Source: Methanobacteriota archaeon (lineage in GTDB: Archaea > Thermoplasmatota > Poseidoniia > Poseidoniales > Thalassarchaeaceae). Taken from it: DNA of 64,000 bases. The notes under the pieces were generated by a model. The model was not told the origin of the DNA, did no database searches, and saw only the letters and a list, made by a program, of their open reading frames with translations. Position 1 is the stretch's first letter; each line of letters starts with the position of its first letter. Where the stretch lies: contig PBWO01000019.1 of the NCBI GenBank assembly GCA_002727275.1, forward strand, positions 5,765 to 69,764, read 5' to 3'. Shown here piece after piece: positions 9,967-20,219 of the stretch. Position numbers and translations under genes: made by a program.

Positions 9967-10896
9967 ATGGACAAGCCTGGCCTATTCTTGACAAACGACG
10001 ATGGCGTCGAAGCAAAGGGGTTACAAGTTCTAATCAAAGAACTACATTCTATAGGATATCCGATTGTAGTACTAGCGCCTGCAAACGAGCAATCTTGCTC
10101 AGGTATGAGACTTACACTCGATCATAACCTAGGGCTTCAGGAACGTGAAGACATCGCAGAATCAATCAGAGATTCTGATGGGCCCCCTCTGAGAATATTT
10201 TCTCTAGATGGCACTCCTTGTGATTGTGCCATTGTAGCTATCGATGGTGGTCTTGAATCATGGGCCCCTGAAATCAGGCCTACATTGTGTATTTCTGGAA
10301 TCAATCAAGGACCAAACTTGTCAGTCGATGTGCTGCACTCTGGGACCGTTTCAGCTGCTCGCGAGGCAGCGCTCTATGGGATGCCATCAATGGCCTTCAG
10401 TCTAGCAACCTATGAACACTCAAACTTCGAAGAATCCCTACCTGCGATGATATCTATTATTGAGGCGTGTACCTCCAAACTACCTCGGACTCCCTGTAAC
10501 TTGGGGAGGCCAGAAGGATGTAATAGAATTCCAGAAGGAGCAAACAAGAACCAATTTTCGTTTTCTGCCTTTGCTAATGGAGACATGATTCTAAATGTTA
10601 ATTCTCCAAGAATCTGGAATGGAACAATCCAGACTGTTAGTTTGGGTGCAAGGTGGTATAGGAATGCAATAGATATCAGAGATATCAGAAAATTCGATGT
10701 CGGCTTCAAAGTGGGATCAGCAAAAATCGTAGAAGAAGACATACCAGAAACTGATTGCAACGCGATAAATTCAGGTTCAGTTTCTATAACTCCTCTATCC
10801 TCTTGGCCAATCAACCACCCACTCGGCCTCGATGTAGAGGCTATGAGAGCAGCAACCCGGGCCGACCAAACTGGTCTTCCTGAATGGTTACTCTAG
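9967..10896 (+). CDS. surE: 5'/3'-nucleotidase SurE
   Basis: LFLTNDDGVEAKGL, VVLAPANEQSCSGM and SGINQGPNLSVDVLHSGTVSAAREAALYGMPSMAFS motifs. Confidence 0.93.
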   Translation: MDKPGLFLTNDDGVEAKGLQVLIKELHSIGYPIVVLAPANEQSCSGMRLTLDHNLGLQEREDIAESIRDSDGPPLRIFSLDGTPCDCAIVAIDGGLESWAPEIRPTLCISGINQGPNLSVDVLHSGTVSAAREAALYGMPSMAFSLATYEHSNFEESLPAMISIIEACTSKLPRTPCNLGRPEGCNRIPEGANKNQFSFSAFANGDMILNVNSPRIWNGTIQTVSLGARWYRNAIDIRDIRKFDVGFKVGSAKIVEEDIPETDCNAINSGSVSITPLSSWPINHPLGLDVEAMRAATRADQTGLPEWLL

Positions 10897-11513
10897 GAAT
10901 TGTCTAGATGATGGTGCACTATGGCTACGCAAGAGTGTCCCTGCAGCCACTTTTGACCCACTGAAACTTTGTCAAAATCATCCAGCAATTCTAACTCTGA
11001 TGTGGTGAAAGTCTTGTGATCTGAGAGAACAAATCCAACTTCTTCATCTATAGTTGAAACCTCAATCGGAATCCCTTTAGCATCCATTACTAGTATTCTA
11101 CATCCTTCATCAGACCATTCTTTGAGAGTCTGGTCTAAACTTCCTCCTGAGTGACTAATCCCTCCGGAGTACTCTTCCCAGACTCCCACAGGAGGCATCC
11201 GACTTCTGACGACTGCACGTACATGTCCGGCAATTGATCTCTCGTCTGGATGCACACCTCTGAGTTTGCTACCGTCGAACTTGATTCTTCGGGAACCGCT
11301 TCCCTCTAGGTGTAGAACAATTTGGGTTTCCTCTCTGATTCCATGCGATATGAACAGAGCAGTGTTTACAGCGCGTAGAAGTACATCCAGTCTACCTGCG
11401 GCCCCTGCTAGATCATTGAGGGAGAAATCCCCCTTTGCAGGTACATCATGTCCAATTATCGCAAATCTGCGGCCCAGGATCTCACCCCAGGTCCAGATCC
11501 ATATCGTCGACAT
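10893..11513 (-). CDS. trmY: tRNA pseudouridine(54)/(55) N1-methyltransferase TrmY (DUF358/SPOUT)
   Basis: RRFAIIGHD...LDVLLRAVNTALFISHGIR...IKFDGSKLRGVHPDERSIAGHVR is TrmY-like. Exact start uncertain; the longest ORF overlaps srp54. Confidence 0.85.
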   Translation of the reverse strand: MSTIWIWTWGEILGRRFAIIGHDVPAKGDFSLNDLAGAAGRLDVLLRAVNTALFISHGIREETQIVLHLEGSGSRRIKFDGSKLRGVHPDERSIAGHVRAVVRSRMPPVGVWEEYSGGISHSGGSLDQTLKEWSDEGCRILVMDAKGIPIEVSTIDEEVGFVLSDHKTFTTSELELLDDFDKVSVGQKWLQGHSCVAIVHHHLDNS

Positions 11514-12840
11514 CCATCATCGACTTCATCTTACGGCGGAAACTTCTGTCGCCCTTCATTCCACGCATCATCTTCCGACTGCGATTCCATTGAGCCAGCA
11601 ACTCTTTGACATCCTTCTCATCTACTCCCGAACCTCTTGCAATTCTTCTGATTCGACTCGATTTCAACAGAATAGGGGTGTCTTTTTCCTCTTGAGTCAT
11701 TGAGTCCATGATGACCCTATACTTCTCGAGATTACCTTGCATCTGCCTCTTTTGCGCTGTACTCATACTGCCCATGCCTCCGAACATAGCATCAGGCAAG
11801 TGAGACAACATCTTCTCGACACTACCAATCTTACTCATCATTTCCATTTGACTGTACATATCAGTCAATGTAAATCTACCAGACATCAGTCGCTGAGCAA
11901 GCCTATTGGCTTCTTCTTGATCTAAATCACCGGGAGCCAAATCAATCAGGCCCTTGATATCTCCAAGTCCAAGTAGTCTTGAGATGAATCTGTCCGACTC
12001 AAACTTCTCCAAATCCTGAACCCTTTCTCCCTCTCCGATGAAAACTATCGGTGCACCTGTGGTAGATACGGCACTGAGTGCCCCTCCACCACGGGCTGTA
12101 CCGTCGAGTTTGGTGACAATCGTTCCTGTAACTCCCACAAGCTCGTGAAAGGTTTCAGCAACAGGGCCCGCTGCCTGTCCGACTTGAGCATCAATAACTA
12201 GGAAACGTTCGGTTGCATTTGCAATCTTTGCAATATCAGCAAGCTCATCTCGTAACTCTTCATCCAGACTGTCGCGTCCGGCAGTATCGATGATTACAAC
12301 CTCGGCATTGCCAACTTCCTTGATTCCATTCCGAACTATTGTAGCGGCATCATTCTGGTCGGGATCTCCATAGACATCTACGTTGGTGTCCTCTAGAAGT
12401 TGCTTGAGTTGTTCATAGGCACCGGGACGGTGCACATCGGCCTCAATTACTGCTACCTTGACTCCGTGCCTACGCCTCCACCAGTCTGCTAATTTGGCAG
12501 TAGTGGTTGTCTTACCCTGCCCGTAAAGTCCGACCATAAGAATTGTCTGATTATGAGGCATAATCTCTCGAGGGGTGCCCAAGAGCCGAACCAGCTCTAG
12601 ATAGACTAGGTTCATCGCGTGAGTTTCGAGTTTGACGCCAGGGCGAGGCTCTTCTTCGAGAAGTCGCCTTTCTATCCTCTCTGTGAGCTCTTTAGACTGT
12701 CTGACGTTAAAATCGGCTTCCAATAGGGCCTTGCGAAGAGTTCTGCTTAACTCCTTAGCAGTCTCCTCATCCACCTTGCGCTTACCCCTCAATAGACCGA
12801 CGGAACCCATTATGCGTCGCTTTAGCCCATCCAGCGCCAT
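11482..12840 (-). CDS. srp54: Signal recognition particle 54 kDa protein
   Basis: GTPase motifs GLYGQGKTTTTAKLADWW, DTAGRDSLDEEL and TKLDGTARGGGALSA; Met-rich M domain. Confidence 0.95.
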   Translation of the reverse strand: MALDGLKRRIMGSVGLLRGKRKVDEETAKELSRTLRKALLEADFNVRQSKELTERIERRLLEEEPRPGVKLETHAMNLVYLELVRLLGTPREIMPHNQTILMVGLYGQGKTTTTAKLADWWRRRHGVKVAVIEADVHRPGAYEQLKQLLEDTNVDVYGDPDQNDAATIVRNGIKEVGNAEVVIIDTAGRDSLDEELRDELADIAKIANATERFLVIDAQVGQAAGPVAETFHELVGVTGTIVTKLDGTARGGGALSAVSTTGAPIVFIGEGERVQDLEKFESDRFISRLLGLGDIKGLIDLAPGDLDQEEANRLAQRLMSGRFTLTDMYSQMEMMSKIGSVEKMLSHLPDAMFGGMGSMSTAQKRQMQGNLEKYRVIMDSMTQEEKDTPILLKSSRIRRIARGSGVDEKDVKELLAQWNRSRKMMRGMKGDRSFRRKMKSMMDVDDMDLDLG

Positions 12841-12882
12841 ACTCGCGGGTCCTGATTGTGTGGTTTGAACATTATCTGAGGC

Positions 12883-13704
12883 GTGGGCCTCAAAGCCGAT
12901 GTGCTATGGCCAATCGTGGCAGTCGAGTTGTGGCAGACACAAGTTGCCTTCGCAATCGGGTTACTGGGCATCTATGGTGGTTGGAAGGGCACAATCTCGA
13001 AGATGACCGGATTTTACGACTTAGCAGGGGCGGTGAAACATCTAATCTATGGCATAGTCGTAGGTATGATACTAGCAGTATTCGTAGACAGAATGATACT
13101 ATCTTCAGTCATTCTATCATATCTCAATATCTTCGGAGCTTTCACAGTCGCCATACTGATCGCTGCGGGAGAGTCGGCCTTCGTTTTATTCATCCTTTCA
13201 CGTCCACGAACCGCCTCACTGCGAGCCTCTCCTCCATTTGGATGGACACTGGGTCTTGGAATCGGCTCGATGCAGGCATGCGTCTTAATTTTCCGATTAT
13301 TTGACGAGGAATTAGCATATTCTGGATACTCTGGAGTCAATTTGATCAGCCTATCTTTGGCAACATCAATCGCTTTGTGCTCTTGTTTAGGGCATGCCCT
13401 CCTTGGTTGTTGGCAAGGAGCACAATTACTGGAATCCAATAGACTGCGACCATTTGTGATGTCAACAGTTTACCGTGGTGCACTGACCGTTTGCATCGTA
13501 CTTGCCTTGTTTACTCCTTTTACTCTGATAGCCGTACTCCCTGGATTGGCTCTTGCATGGAGCAAAGCCCAGTCAAGTTGGCTACTTTCGGGCATGACTC
13601 CTGCGGCAAAACAGGCATATAGGCGCACAACTAGACAATCAATGCGCCATAAAGCGGCCTCAGATAGTAGAATCAAGGGTGAGTACGTAGATTCCGACGA
13701 ATAA
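12883..13704 (+). CDS. Hypothetical polytopic membrane protein
   Basis: Long ORF with multiple hydrophobic segments; no family recognised. Confidence 0.6.
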   Translation: MGLKADVLWPIVAVELWQTQVAFAIGLLGIYGGWKGTISKMTGFYDLAGAVKHLIYGIVVGMILAVFVDRMILSSVILSYLNIFGAFTVAILIAAGESAFVLFILSRPRTASLRASPPFGWTLGLGIGSMQACVLIFRLFDEELAYSGYSGVNLISLSLATSIALCSCLGHALLGCWQGAQLLESNRLRPFVMSTVYRGALTVCIVLALFTPFTLIAVLPGLALAWSKAQSSWLLSGMTPAAKQAYRRTTRQSMRHKAASDSRIKGEYVDSDE

Positions 13705-13784
13705 ACAATCATTGTTGGCTTTAAGTCGCTTTCAGGCATACGAATGGCGCAGTATTATATTCGCACCGCCGAGGGTTTCACCGC

Positions 13785-15203
13785 ATGCGAGTTATCATTG
13801 CAGGGGCTGGAGAGATTGGGCGAGGTGTCGCAGAAGCTCTTAGACAAGAGAGCAGAAGCGTTGCTCTAATCGATCCAGATCCTACTGCAATCATTGAATC
13901 TCAGAGTCTCGACTGTCTCCTTATTACTGGCAGTGCATTGTCTCGTGAATCATTACTAAGGGCTGGAATAAGCGATGCTGAGATAGTAGTTTTAGCGACA
14001 AATAATGATGAGACCAATCTTCTAGGGTGCGCCTTTGCAAAGAAGGTCTTTGGTGAACAGGTTGGAGATCGAAGAAGTAGTGGCTTGACCACTATTGCCA
14101 AGATAAGAGACCCAACCCTTCTAGATCACTCAAAGGGTGCCGGACCTCTGGAAAATTGGTCTAGGGCCGACCATGTAGTCTGTGCCTCCGACGAGATCGT
14201 AGAACAACTTGCTGCAGGCCTGTTAGCGCCTTCAATAGATGAGATTCTACCTCTAGGTGGGACTTCTTGGATCGCTGTTTCAGAAGTAATGTCTAATTCA
14301 CCTTTGATCGGAACAAAGACGGGCCAAGTTGGTGATATTTTTGTCGGAATTCCTTCAATTTATGCCATCAGGAATCCCGGAGAAATAGGAAGCATAGCCA
14401 CAGGAGATGAGATTATTCAGGAAGGGCAGATTTTAGCATTCGTTTCTCGTTCAACAGACCAATTCCCTCAGATTACTAGGGCCGTAGGGAGGAAGGATGA
14501 GGATTTCCCTGAGAATGCACAAGTTGCAATTTTCGGAGCCAGTAACTTCGGCTCTAGGCTTGCAAAGCATTACCTGAAAAAAGGCTCCAGTGTTATTGTA
14601 ATTGAGCCCGACTTGGACTTGGCCAACGAACTAGTAGGTTCGCCCGTAGGCAACAGCAAGAGACTCGATGTTATCCATGGAGATCCTCAAGATGAGGAGT
14701 TGCTTAGCGAGCTTGGAATTGACAGTCATGACATTGCCGTGGCTGCGTTGGATGACGACAATCTGAACATTGCAATTTCTATGCGTGCCAAGGACAAGGG
14801 CGTTCCAAGGACCGGGTTATTACTCAAGGATAGGGCCCTTGTGGAAGCAGTTCATAGAATAGGTCTGACCCGACCTGTGAGTCGCAGATTGGTATCTGTC
14901 ACATCTCTTCTTAAGTCAATTCACATGAATGTTCCAGGTGCATATCAGGTGATTCCACCAATGCCTTCGATTATCTCTATCTCCGCTGAGGTCAGCCCAA
15001 ATCATTCCTTCGCTGGAAAGTCTGTGAAGGAAGTTGAGAAGGCCATAGGGGCAAGAGTTGTTCTAGTTGATAGGCAAAACGAAAATGGAGAAGTTGAAGT
15101 TCTAAAGCCCTTCATGGTCGAGACAATTGATGTCGATGATAGGATCTACCTGTTCCTCTCTAAGAGTGATCTGAAGAAGGTCGAGAGGGCATTGGAGAAC
15201 TGA
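13785..15203 (+). CDS. trkA: Trk system potassium uptake regulatory protein TrkA
   Basis: Two Rossmann/RCK_N units (MRVIIAGAGEIGRGVAEAL; VAIFGASNFGSRLAKHYL) and RCK_C segments; precedes trkH. Confidence 0.92.
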   Translation: MRVIIAGAGEIGRGVAEALRQESRSVALIDPDPTAIIESQSLDCLLITGSALSRESLLRAGISDAEIVVLATNNDETNLLGCAFAKKVFGEQVGDRRSSGLTTIAKIRDPTLLDHSKGAGPLENWSRADHVVCASDEIVEQLAAGLLAPSIDEILPLGGTSWIAVSEVMSNSPLIGTKTGQVGDIFVGIPSIYAIRNPGEIGSIATGDEIIQEGQILAFVSRSTDQFPQITRAVGRKDEDFPENAQVAIFGASNFGSRLAKHYLKKGSSVIVIEPDLDLANELVGSPVGNSKRLDVIHGDPQDEELLSELGIDSHDIAVAALDDDNLNIAISMRAKDKGVPRTGLLLKDRALVEAVHRIGLTRPVSRRLVSVTSLLKSIHMNVPGAYQVIPPMPSIISISAEVSPNHSFAGKSVKEVEKAIGARVVLVDRQNENGEVEVLKPFMVETIDVDDRIYLFLSKSDLKKVERALEN

Positions 15204-15205
15204 AG

Positions 15206-16780
15206 ATGCGTTGGGATGTCGTAGGACTCGTATTAGGTTGGACAATCCGTCTGATTTCGATTCCACTACTGGTGGTCTTTCTCTATAGTGGATTCGTAGA
15301 AAACGAAGGCATAGAATATGCAGCGATTACCTATTTGCCATCATTTTTCCTTTCACTCATTATAGGGCAGTCTTTGGTCTCTCTAGCTGAAAACTCTGAT
15401 GCATCATCTAGAGTAAGAGATAGGGAAGCATTTGCTTCAGTGGCTCTAGGTTGGATTCCTGTAGTCGCAGTTGGCTCACTACCATTTTGGCTTGGGGGTG
15501 TATTCTACGGTCCTAACGAATTCATCGCAGGAGATACTAATGGTTGGGGCATGATGGGTGGTCTCTTACATTCGTGGTTTGAGTCTATGTCTGGATTCAC
15601 AACAACTGGTGCTACAGTGATTGATATTCCGACAAGTCCCGTTTGTGCAGAAATGACGGTTTCCGACGACTGCATTGGTAGTCAGAACAGAAGTATACTA
15701 GTTTGGAGATCTGTATCTCAATGGCTTGGTGGAATGGGAGTTATAATGCTCGGTTTGCTCATTCTATCAAGAGTTCTTGGGGGAGGAATGTCATTAGCTA
15801 GGGCCGAGTTAACTGGGCCAACTATGTCCAGGCTCGGACCTACCATTCAGTGGACAGCTAGGCGATTGTGGCTGATTTATGTCGTGCTAACTTTCCTTGA
15901 ATTCGGAATGCTGTATTTCCTCGGTGGCATCGGAATCTTTGACGCTGCAAACTATGCCCTCACTACTCTCCCTTCAGGTGGCTTCGGAACATCAGACAGT
16001 GGAATCATGGCCTTCGATTCTGCCAAAGTTGAGAGTATTATTATGATATTCATGCTTCTGACATGTATAAATTTCAGCCTACTTCATTTGATACTTGCAG
16101 GGCGCTCTACGGAGGTCTGGAAGGACGAAGAACTTCGTAGCTATATGGCTATTCTGGTAGTTGCTTGGTTGGCCATGGCTCTGAACCTCTATCGCTCAGC
16201 AGGAGATCTAGGGGCTCTTGAATCTCTCAGACACTCCCTTTTTCAGGCAATTTCAATCTCCAGTACAGGTTATTCTTCCGCTGACTTCGCTACATGGCCT
16301 GTATTCAGTCAGTTCGTGTTGCTTCTACTGATGGTCGTTGGCGCTTCTGCTGGCTCAACTGGTGGAGGATTAAAGGTCCTTAGAATACGAATCGCATTCG
16401 AGCTTGCAAAAAGGGAGATTGTGAAAATCATCCAACCTCGACAAGTGGTCGCTATTAGGTTCAATGACCAAGTAATCGAGGAACGTAAAGTCTGGATCGT
16501 ACTCGGGATGATTAGTTCATGGATGGTTTTGGTTACATTATCCATACTCGCCATTTCTCTTCTAGAACCATCTCTGACAATGACTGACGTCCTTTCAATC
16601 TCAGTTTCACTTCTTGGAAATACCGGGCCTGCATTGGGGGCATTCGGACCTACTGCAACTTGGGCCGCTCTAAGTGAACCTTCAATGATGATAGCGACAC
16701 TACTAATGTGGCTTGGTAGGCTAGAATTGCTGACAGTTTTGGTCTTATTACATCCAAGAACTTGGTCAGGCAGCGACTAA
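15206..16780 (+). CDS. trkH: Trk system potassium transporter TrkH
   Basis: Pore-loop motifs SMSGFTTTGATVI, TLPSGGFGTSD, SISSTGYSSADF and SAGSTGGGLKVLR. Confidence 0.92.
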   Translation: MRWDVVGLVLGWTIRLISIPLLVVFLYSGFVENEGIEYAAITYLPSFFLSLIIGQSLVSLAENSDASSRVRDREAFASVALGWIPVVAVGSLPFWLGGVFYGPNEFIAGDTNGWGMMGGLLHSWFESMSGFTTTGATVIDIPTSPVCAEMTVSDDCIGSQNRSILVWRSVSQWLGGMGVIMLGLLILSRVLGGGMSLARAELTGPTMSRLGPTIQWTARRLWLIYVVLTFLEFGMLYFLGGIGIFDAANYALTTLPSGGFGTSDSGIMAFDSAKVESIIMIFMLLTCINFSLLHLILAGRSTEVWKDEELRSYMAILVVAWLAMALNLYRSAGDLGALESLRHSLFQAISISSTGYSSADFATWPVFSQFVLLLLMVVGASAGSTGGGLKVLRIRIAFELAKREIVKIIQPRQVVAIRFNDQVIEERKVWIVLGMISSWMVLVTLSILAISLLEPSLTMTDVLSISVSLLGNTGPALGAFGPTATWAALSEPSMMIATLLMWLGRLELLTVLVLLHPRTWSGSD

Positions 16781-18286
16781 TTAGAAAGAGTCCAGTGAGA
16801 ACTGGGTACTATCACTTTCATCATCAGAAGTAGGTTTTGGAACTTCGACCTGGATACCTTCGTCAAACTCTTCTTCAAGGTCTGAATCGTACATTTCTAT
16901 AAGTTTGGCAGCCTTCTTGCGACTTCTAGGTATGCCATGAAGAGCGAGATGTCCTACCGCCTCGAGTCCTAGATGTTTTGAGACTGTGAAGTCTTGAGGG
17001 TCTGCACCCAGATTTTCCTCATGGATGGCCAGAAGACTGGGCCATAGGTCCTCGCGGACAGATGCTTTGCTAGTCCCTAGTTCTTCGGACATTTGACTAA
17101 CAACGGTGCTGGTACGCCAAGACTCAGAGCCCCTACGAAGGAAGTTCGGATATCCTATGAATGGGTCCGAATCGGGATCTCTGGCCCTGTAAGAAACCGC
17201 CGCTTGGGAGGTCAGTACCGAGCCCCAGTACCATGAACGGAATGCTCTATTGACAAATTTAGTCGCTAAAGCCCTATCAGCCATGCACATAGCATCGCTG
17301 ATTTGTGAAAGGGTATCTGAGTCGAAGACGGTTTGATTATTCCAAGCAAACCAAGCCAACATGTCATCTGGGTCCTTGTCGGAAGACATCAGCACCAATC
17401 CAGCTTCTTTCCCTGAGTTCGATTTGTATACCTCCCGCATCGCCCTGAAAATATCAATCTGAGAATCCCTAACTGAGATATCAGTCAACGAGGTCACAGC
17501 CTCAAGATCGATGTGGCCTTCTTCTATAGCGCAAATCGCCTCTAAATCTCTGACTAAAGCTCTGAGATCTCCCGGGTTATCTTCGATTAGTGACTCCAAT
17601 GCGCCCGGATCAATACTCCTGTTCTCGGCGTCTAGTACTCTATGGGCGACCCTTCTGAGGTGAACTTTACCCACCCGATTGAAACCAATCATTTCGGTTT
17701 TGGAAAGCAACCTGTCACGATTTCTTTTCCAACTACTGTTCCTTCCCCAGAGTTTCATCGGTTCGTTACAAGTCATAATCACAGGCTGCTGAGTATTTTC
17801 CAGTAGATTTAGCAATTCAGCCTTGCCTCCTGTGTCACCTTTGAGCACAACTGCCTCCTCAGAAGGCACTAGAGAAGACTCAATCCTATCGTCCGATATT
17901 CTGGCGAAACCTCCGCTGAGATGATCAACCTCATCTAGGAGGATGAGAGTCTTTGAATTTGAACCTCCTCCATTGACAAAACTATCCAATGAGATATGCT
18001 GAGAACTTTGAGTCGCTGCACTTCTAATTGATGCAGCGTTACGGTCAGCGGAGGCGTTGAGTTCTACTACAGTCCAGCCTCGTTCACTTGCTACTGCACG
18101 AGCCAGTGTGGTTTTCCCAACTCCGGGTGGGCCGGAAAGCAACAGACCTCGCTTGGAAGGATACCCATTATCCCAACGATCTAGCCATAGCCGAATCTTC
18201 CTCATTGGGGTCTCATTTCCTTCCATTTGGTCCAAAGAATCTGGCCGATATCTCTCAGTCCAATCGTCGACGGTCTGCGCCACCAC
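16781..18286 (-). CDS. rfcL: Replication factor C large subunit
   Basis: WTERYRPDSLDQMEGNE, Walker A SGPPGVGKTTLARAVA, Walker B LILLDEVDHL. Confidence 0.93.
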   Translation of the reverse strand: MVAQTVDDWTERYRPDSLDQMEGNETPMRKIRLWLDRWDNGYPSKRGLLLSGPPGVGKTTLARAVASERGWTVVELNASADRNAASIRSAATQSSQHISLDSFVNGGGSNSKTLILLDEVDHLSGGFARISDDRIESSLVPSEEAVVLKGDTGGKAELLNLLENTQQPVIMTCNEPMKLWGRNSSWKRNRDRLLSKTEMIGFNRVGKVHLRRVAHRVLDAENRSIDPGALESLIEDNPGDLRALVRDLEAICAIEEGHIDLEAVTSLTDISVRDSQIDIFRAMREVYKSNSGKEAGLVLMSSDKDPDDMLAWFAWNNQTVFDSDTLSQISDAMCMADRALATKFVNRAFRSWYWGSVLTSQAAVSYRARDPDSDPFIGYPNFLRRGSESWRTSTVVSQMSEELGTSKASVREDLWPSLLAIHEENLGADPQDFTVSKHLGLEAVGHLALHGIPRSRKKAAKLIEMYDSDLEEEFDEGIQVEVPKPTSDDESDSTQFSLDSF

Positions 18287-18322
18287 GCTGCGATGTGGAA
18301 CCGGGACCCCATAAGATTCGCG

Positions 18323-20035
18323 TCAGAACATTGTGCTAAGATCGCCATTGGAGAGAGTGTCTATCAATTCGTCAACAGAGCATCTAATCTGCTTCTGGTC
18401 ATCTCTGCGCCTGACGGTTACAGTACCATCTTCCATTGAATCGTGGTCTATTGTAACTGCCCATGGTACACCTATCTCATCCACTCGGGCATATCTCCGA
18501 CCTATTGATTTGGATGAGTCCATCTCACCTTTGCGTCCAGGGACCGAATTAACTCGAGTAATTACATCGTGTGCAATTTTCAACATCCCGGGCTTGTCAA
18601 ATAAAGGTAGTACAGCGACGTCGTAGGGAGCTACTCTGGAGTTTAATCTCATTACTGAGTATGGCTCGCCTTCCTTCTCCGTTTCCGTGAAGGCATGGTC
18701 TAGGATGTGCCATACAATCCTGTCAATTCCGAAAGCTGGTTCGATAACATGAGGTGTGAACCACTCTCCATGTACTGTTACTTCGTCAGTTCTTCGAGTG
18801 ACCATCTCTTCTGTTATCCGAACCGATGAACCATCTGTGAGTTCCAAATCGAATGGTATATTTTCAGGTAACTCAGTCAATTGTGAAAGAGATTCAACCA
18901 CTGCTCCAGCTTGACCTTTGAATGCCGGCCCAATAACTGCAGAGATTGGAGCTAGGAAATCTTTGACTTCGTTTTTAGGCTCATCGTATTGTCTCCAAGC
19001 CCGTAATAATTTGGAACCACTTGCTCGTTCGTGTGATTCAAGATCATGACAAGTTCGGTTGGCGATACCCACACATTCCACCCAGCCATGTTCTCCGTGC
19101 AACTCACAATCCCAGCAGTCTTCAGCATAGTGAGCCATCTCTGAGCCAGAATGCTGGCGAAAACGGATCTTTGACGGTTCTACGCCTACATTAACTAGAA
19201 AATCCATAGTCCTAGCAAGGAACCAAGCGACGGTTGGATGGCGAATAATGCCCTTCGACAAAGCATCTTCGTAAGTCATTTCACATTCACCAGCATGATG
19301 ACCTTCCGGGTCTGGGACCATCATCACCGGAGTTGACCAGATGGACAATTCTGGGCACGGAGGAGATTCTGGATCGATGAAGTACTCTAATTCGGCCATA
19401 TCGAATTCACGAAGTCTAATCATACCCTGTCGAGGACTTATTTCGTTTCGATACCCCTTCCCTGTTTGAACTGCTCCGAAAGGTAGTTTTTGCTTGAAAT
19501 GTCGGAAGAGTGCAGGATATAACATGAACATACCTTGAGCTGTCTCCGGCCTCATGTAGGCAGACCTGCCTCTACTCATGGCACCAATCCTAGTCGAGAA
19601 CATCAGATTCATTGGCCTTACATCAGACCACTTTGCTTCAGAACAAGCGGGACATGATATTCCTTGTGAGAGTAATGATGAGACCTCATCAACTGACAGT
19701 GAATCTGGGTTTTGGTGAACATTTTCAAGTAAATGGTCAGCCCTGAATGCAGACTCGCAACTATTGCAAGAAACCATTAGATCATTGAATTCACCAACGT
19801 GTCCACTAGCAACGAGAACGGACTCTGGAGTCAGTGTAGGCGAGTCAACTTCGACTATGTCTCCCTGACTGGTCCAATGATCAATCCATGAGTCAACAAC
19901 CTTTCTTTTGATTCTAGCACCTACGGGTCCGTAGTCTACCAACCCAGACACGCCTCCATATATCTCGAAGGAAGGAAGCACAACCCCTCTCCTTCTGAGC
20001 AGAGAGGTCAGCCTGTCTATTCTCCTCTCGCTCAT
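18323..20035 (-). CDS. glyS: Glycyl-tRNA synthetase (archaeal/eukaryotic class II type)
   Basis: GGVSGLVDYGPVGARIKRKV; RPETAQGMF; RQGMIRLREFDMAELEYFIDPE; EPAFGIDRIVWHIL. Confidence 0.95.
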   Translation of the reverse strand: MSERRIDRLTSLLRRRGVVLPSFEIYGGVSGLVDYGPVGARIKRKVVDSWIDHWTSQGDIVEVDSPTLTPESVLVASGHVGEFNDLMVSCNSCESAFRADHLLENVHQNPDSLSVDEVSSLLSQGISCPACSEAKWSDVRPMNLMFSTRIGAMSRGRSAYMRPETAQGMFMLYPALFRHFKQKLPFGAVQTGKGYRNEISPRQGMIRLREFDMAELEYFIDPESPPCPELSIWSTPVMMVPDPEGHHAGECEMTYEDALSKGIIRHPTVAWFLARTMDFLVNVGVEPSKIRFRQHSGSEMAHYAEDCWDCELHGEHGWVECVGIANRTCHDLESHERASGSKLLRAWRQYDEPKNEVKDFLAPISAVIGPAFKGQAGAVVESLSQLTELPENIPFDLELTDGSSVRITEEMVTRRTDEVTVHGEWFTPHVIEPAFGIDRIVWHILDHAFTETEKEGEPYSVMRLNSRVAPYDVAVLPLFDKPGMLKIAHDVITRVNSVPGRKGEMDSSKSIGRRYARVDEIGVPWAVTIDHDSMEDGTVTVRRRDDQKQIRCSVDELIDTLSNGDLSTMF

Positions 20036-20219
20036 ACTCTTCGAGCCCGAGTGGAGACTTTCAAGCCATCCTTGACGAGTAGTCTTGGGAGGCGATTGTA
20101 CAATGACAACTGAATTGCGAGTATTGTTTCAATCAATTGGGTTCTGACTCCTTCGGTGCATGATATTCAGAAGCATTCATTTATTCAATCGAGGCCCTGA
20201 CAACCGTAGGTGAGAGAAA

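Noticed and set aside
20036-20219. Possible tRNA in the glyS-lhr gap (a ttcgagcccg string)
   Set aside because: No acceptor/anticodon/T-loop arrangement could be folded by eye. tRNAscan-SE would settle it.
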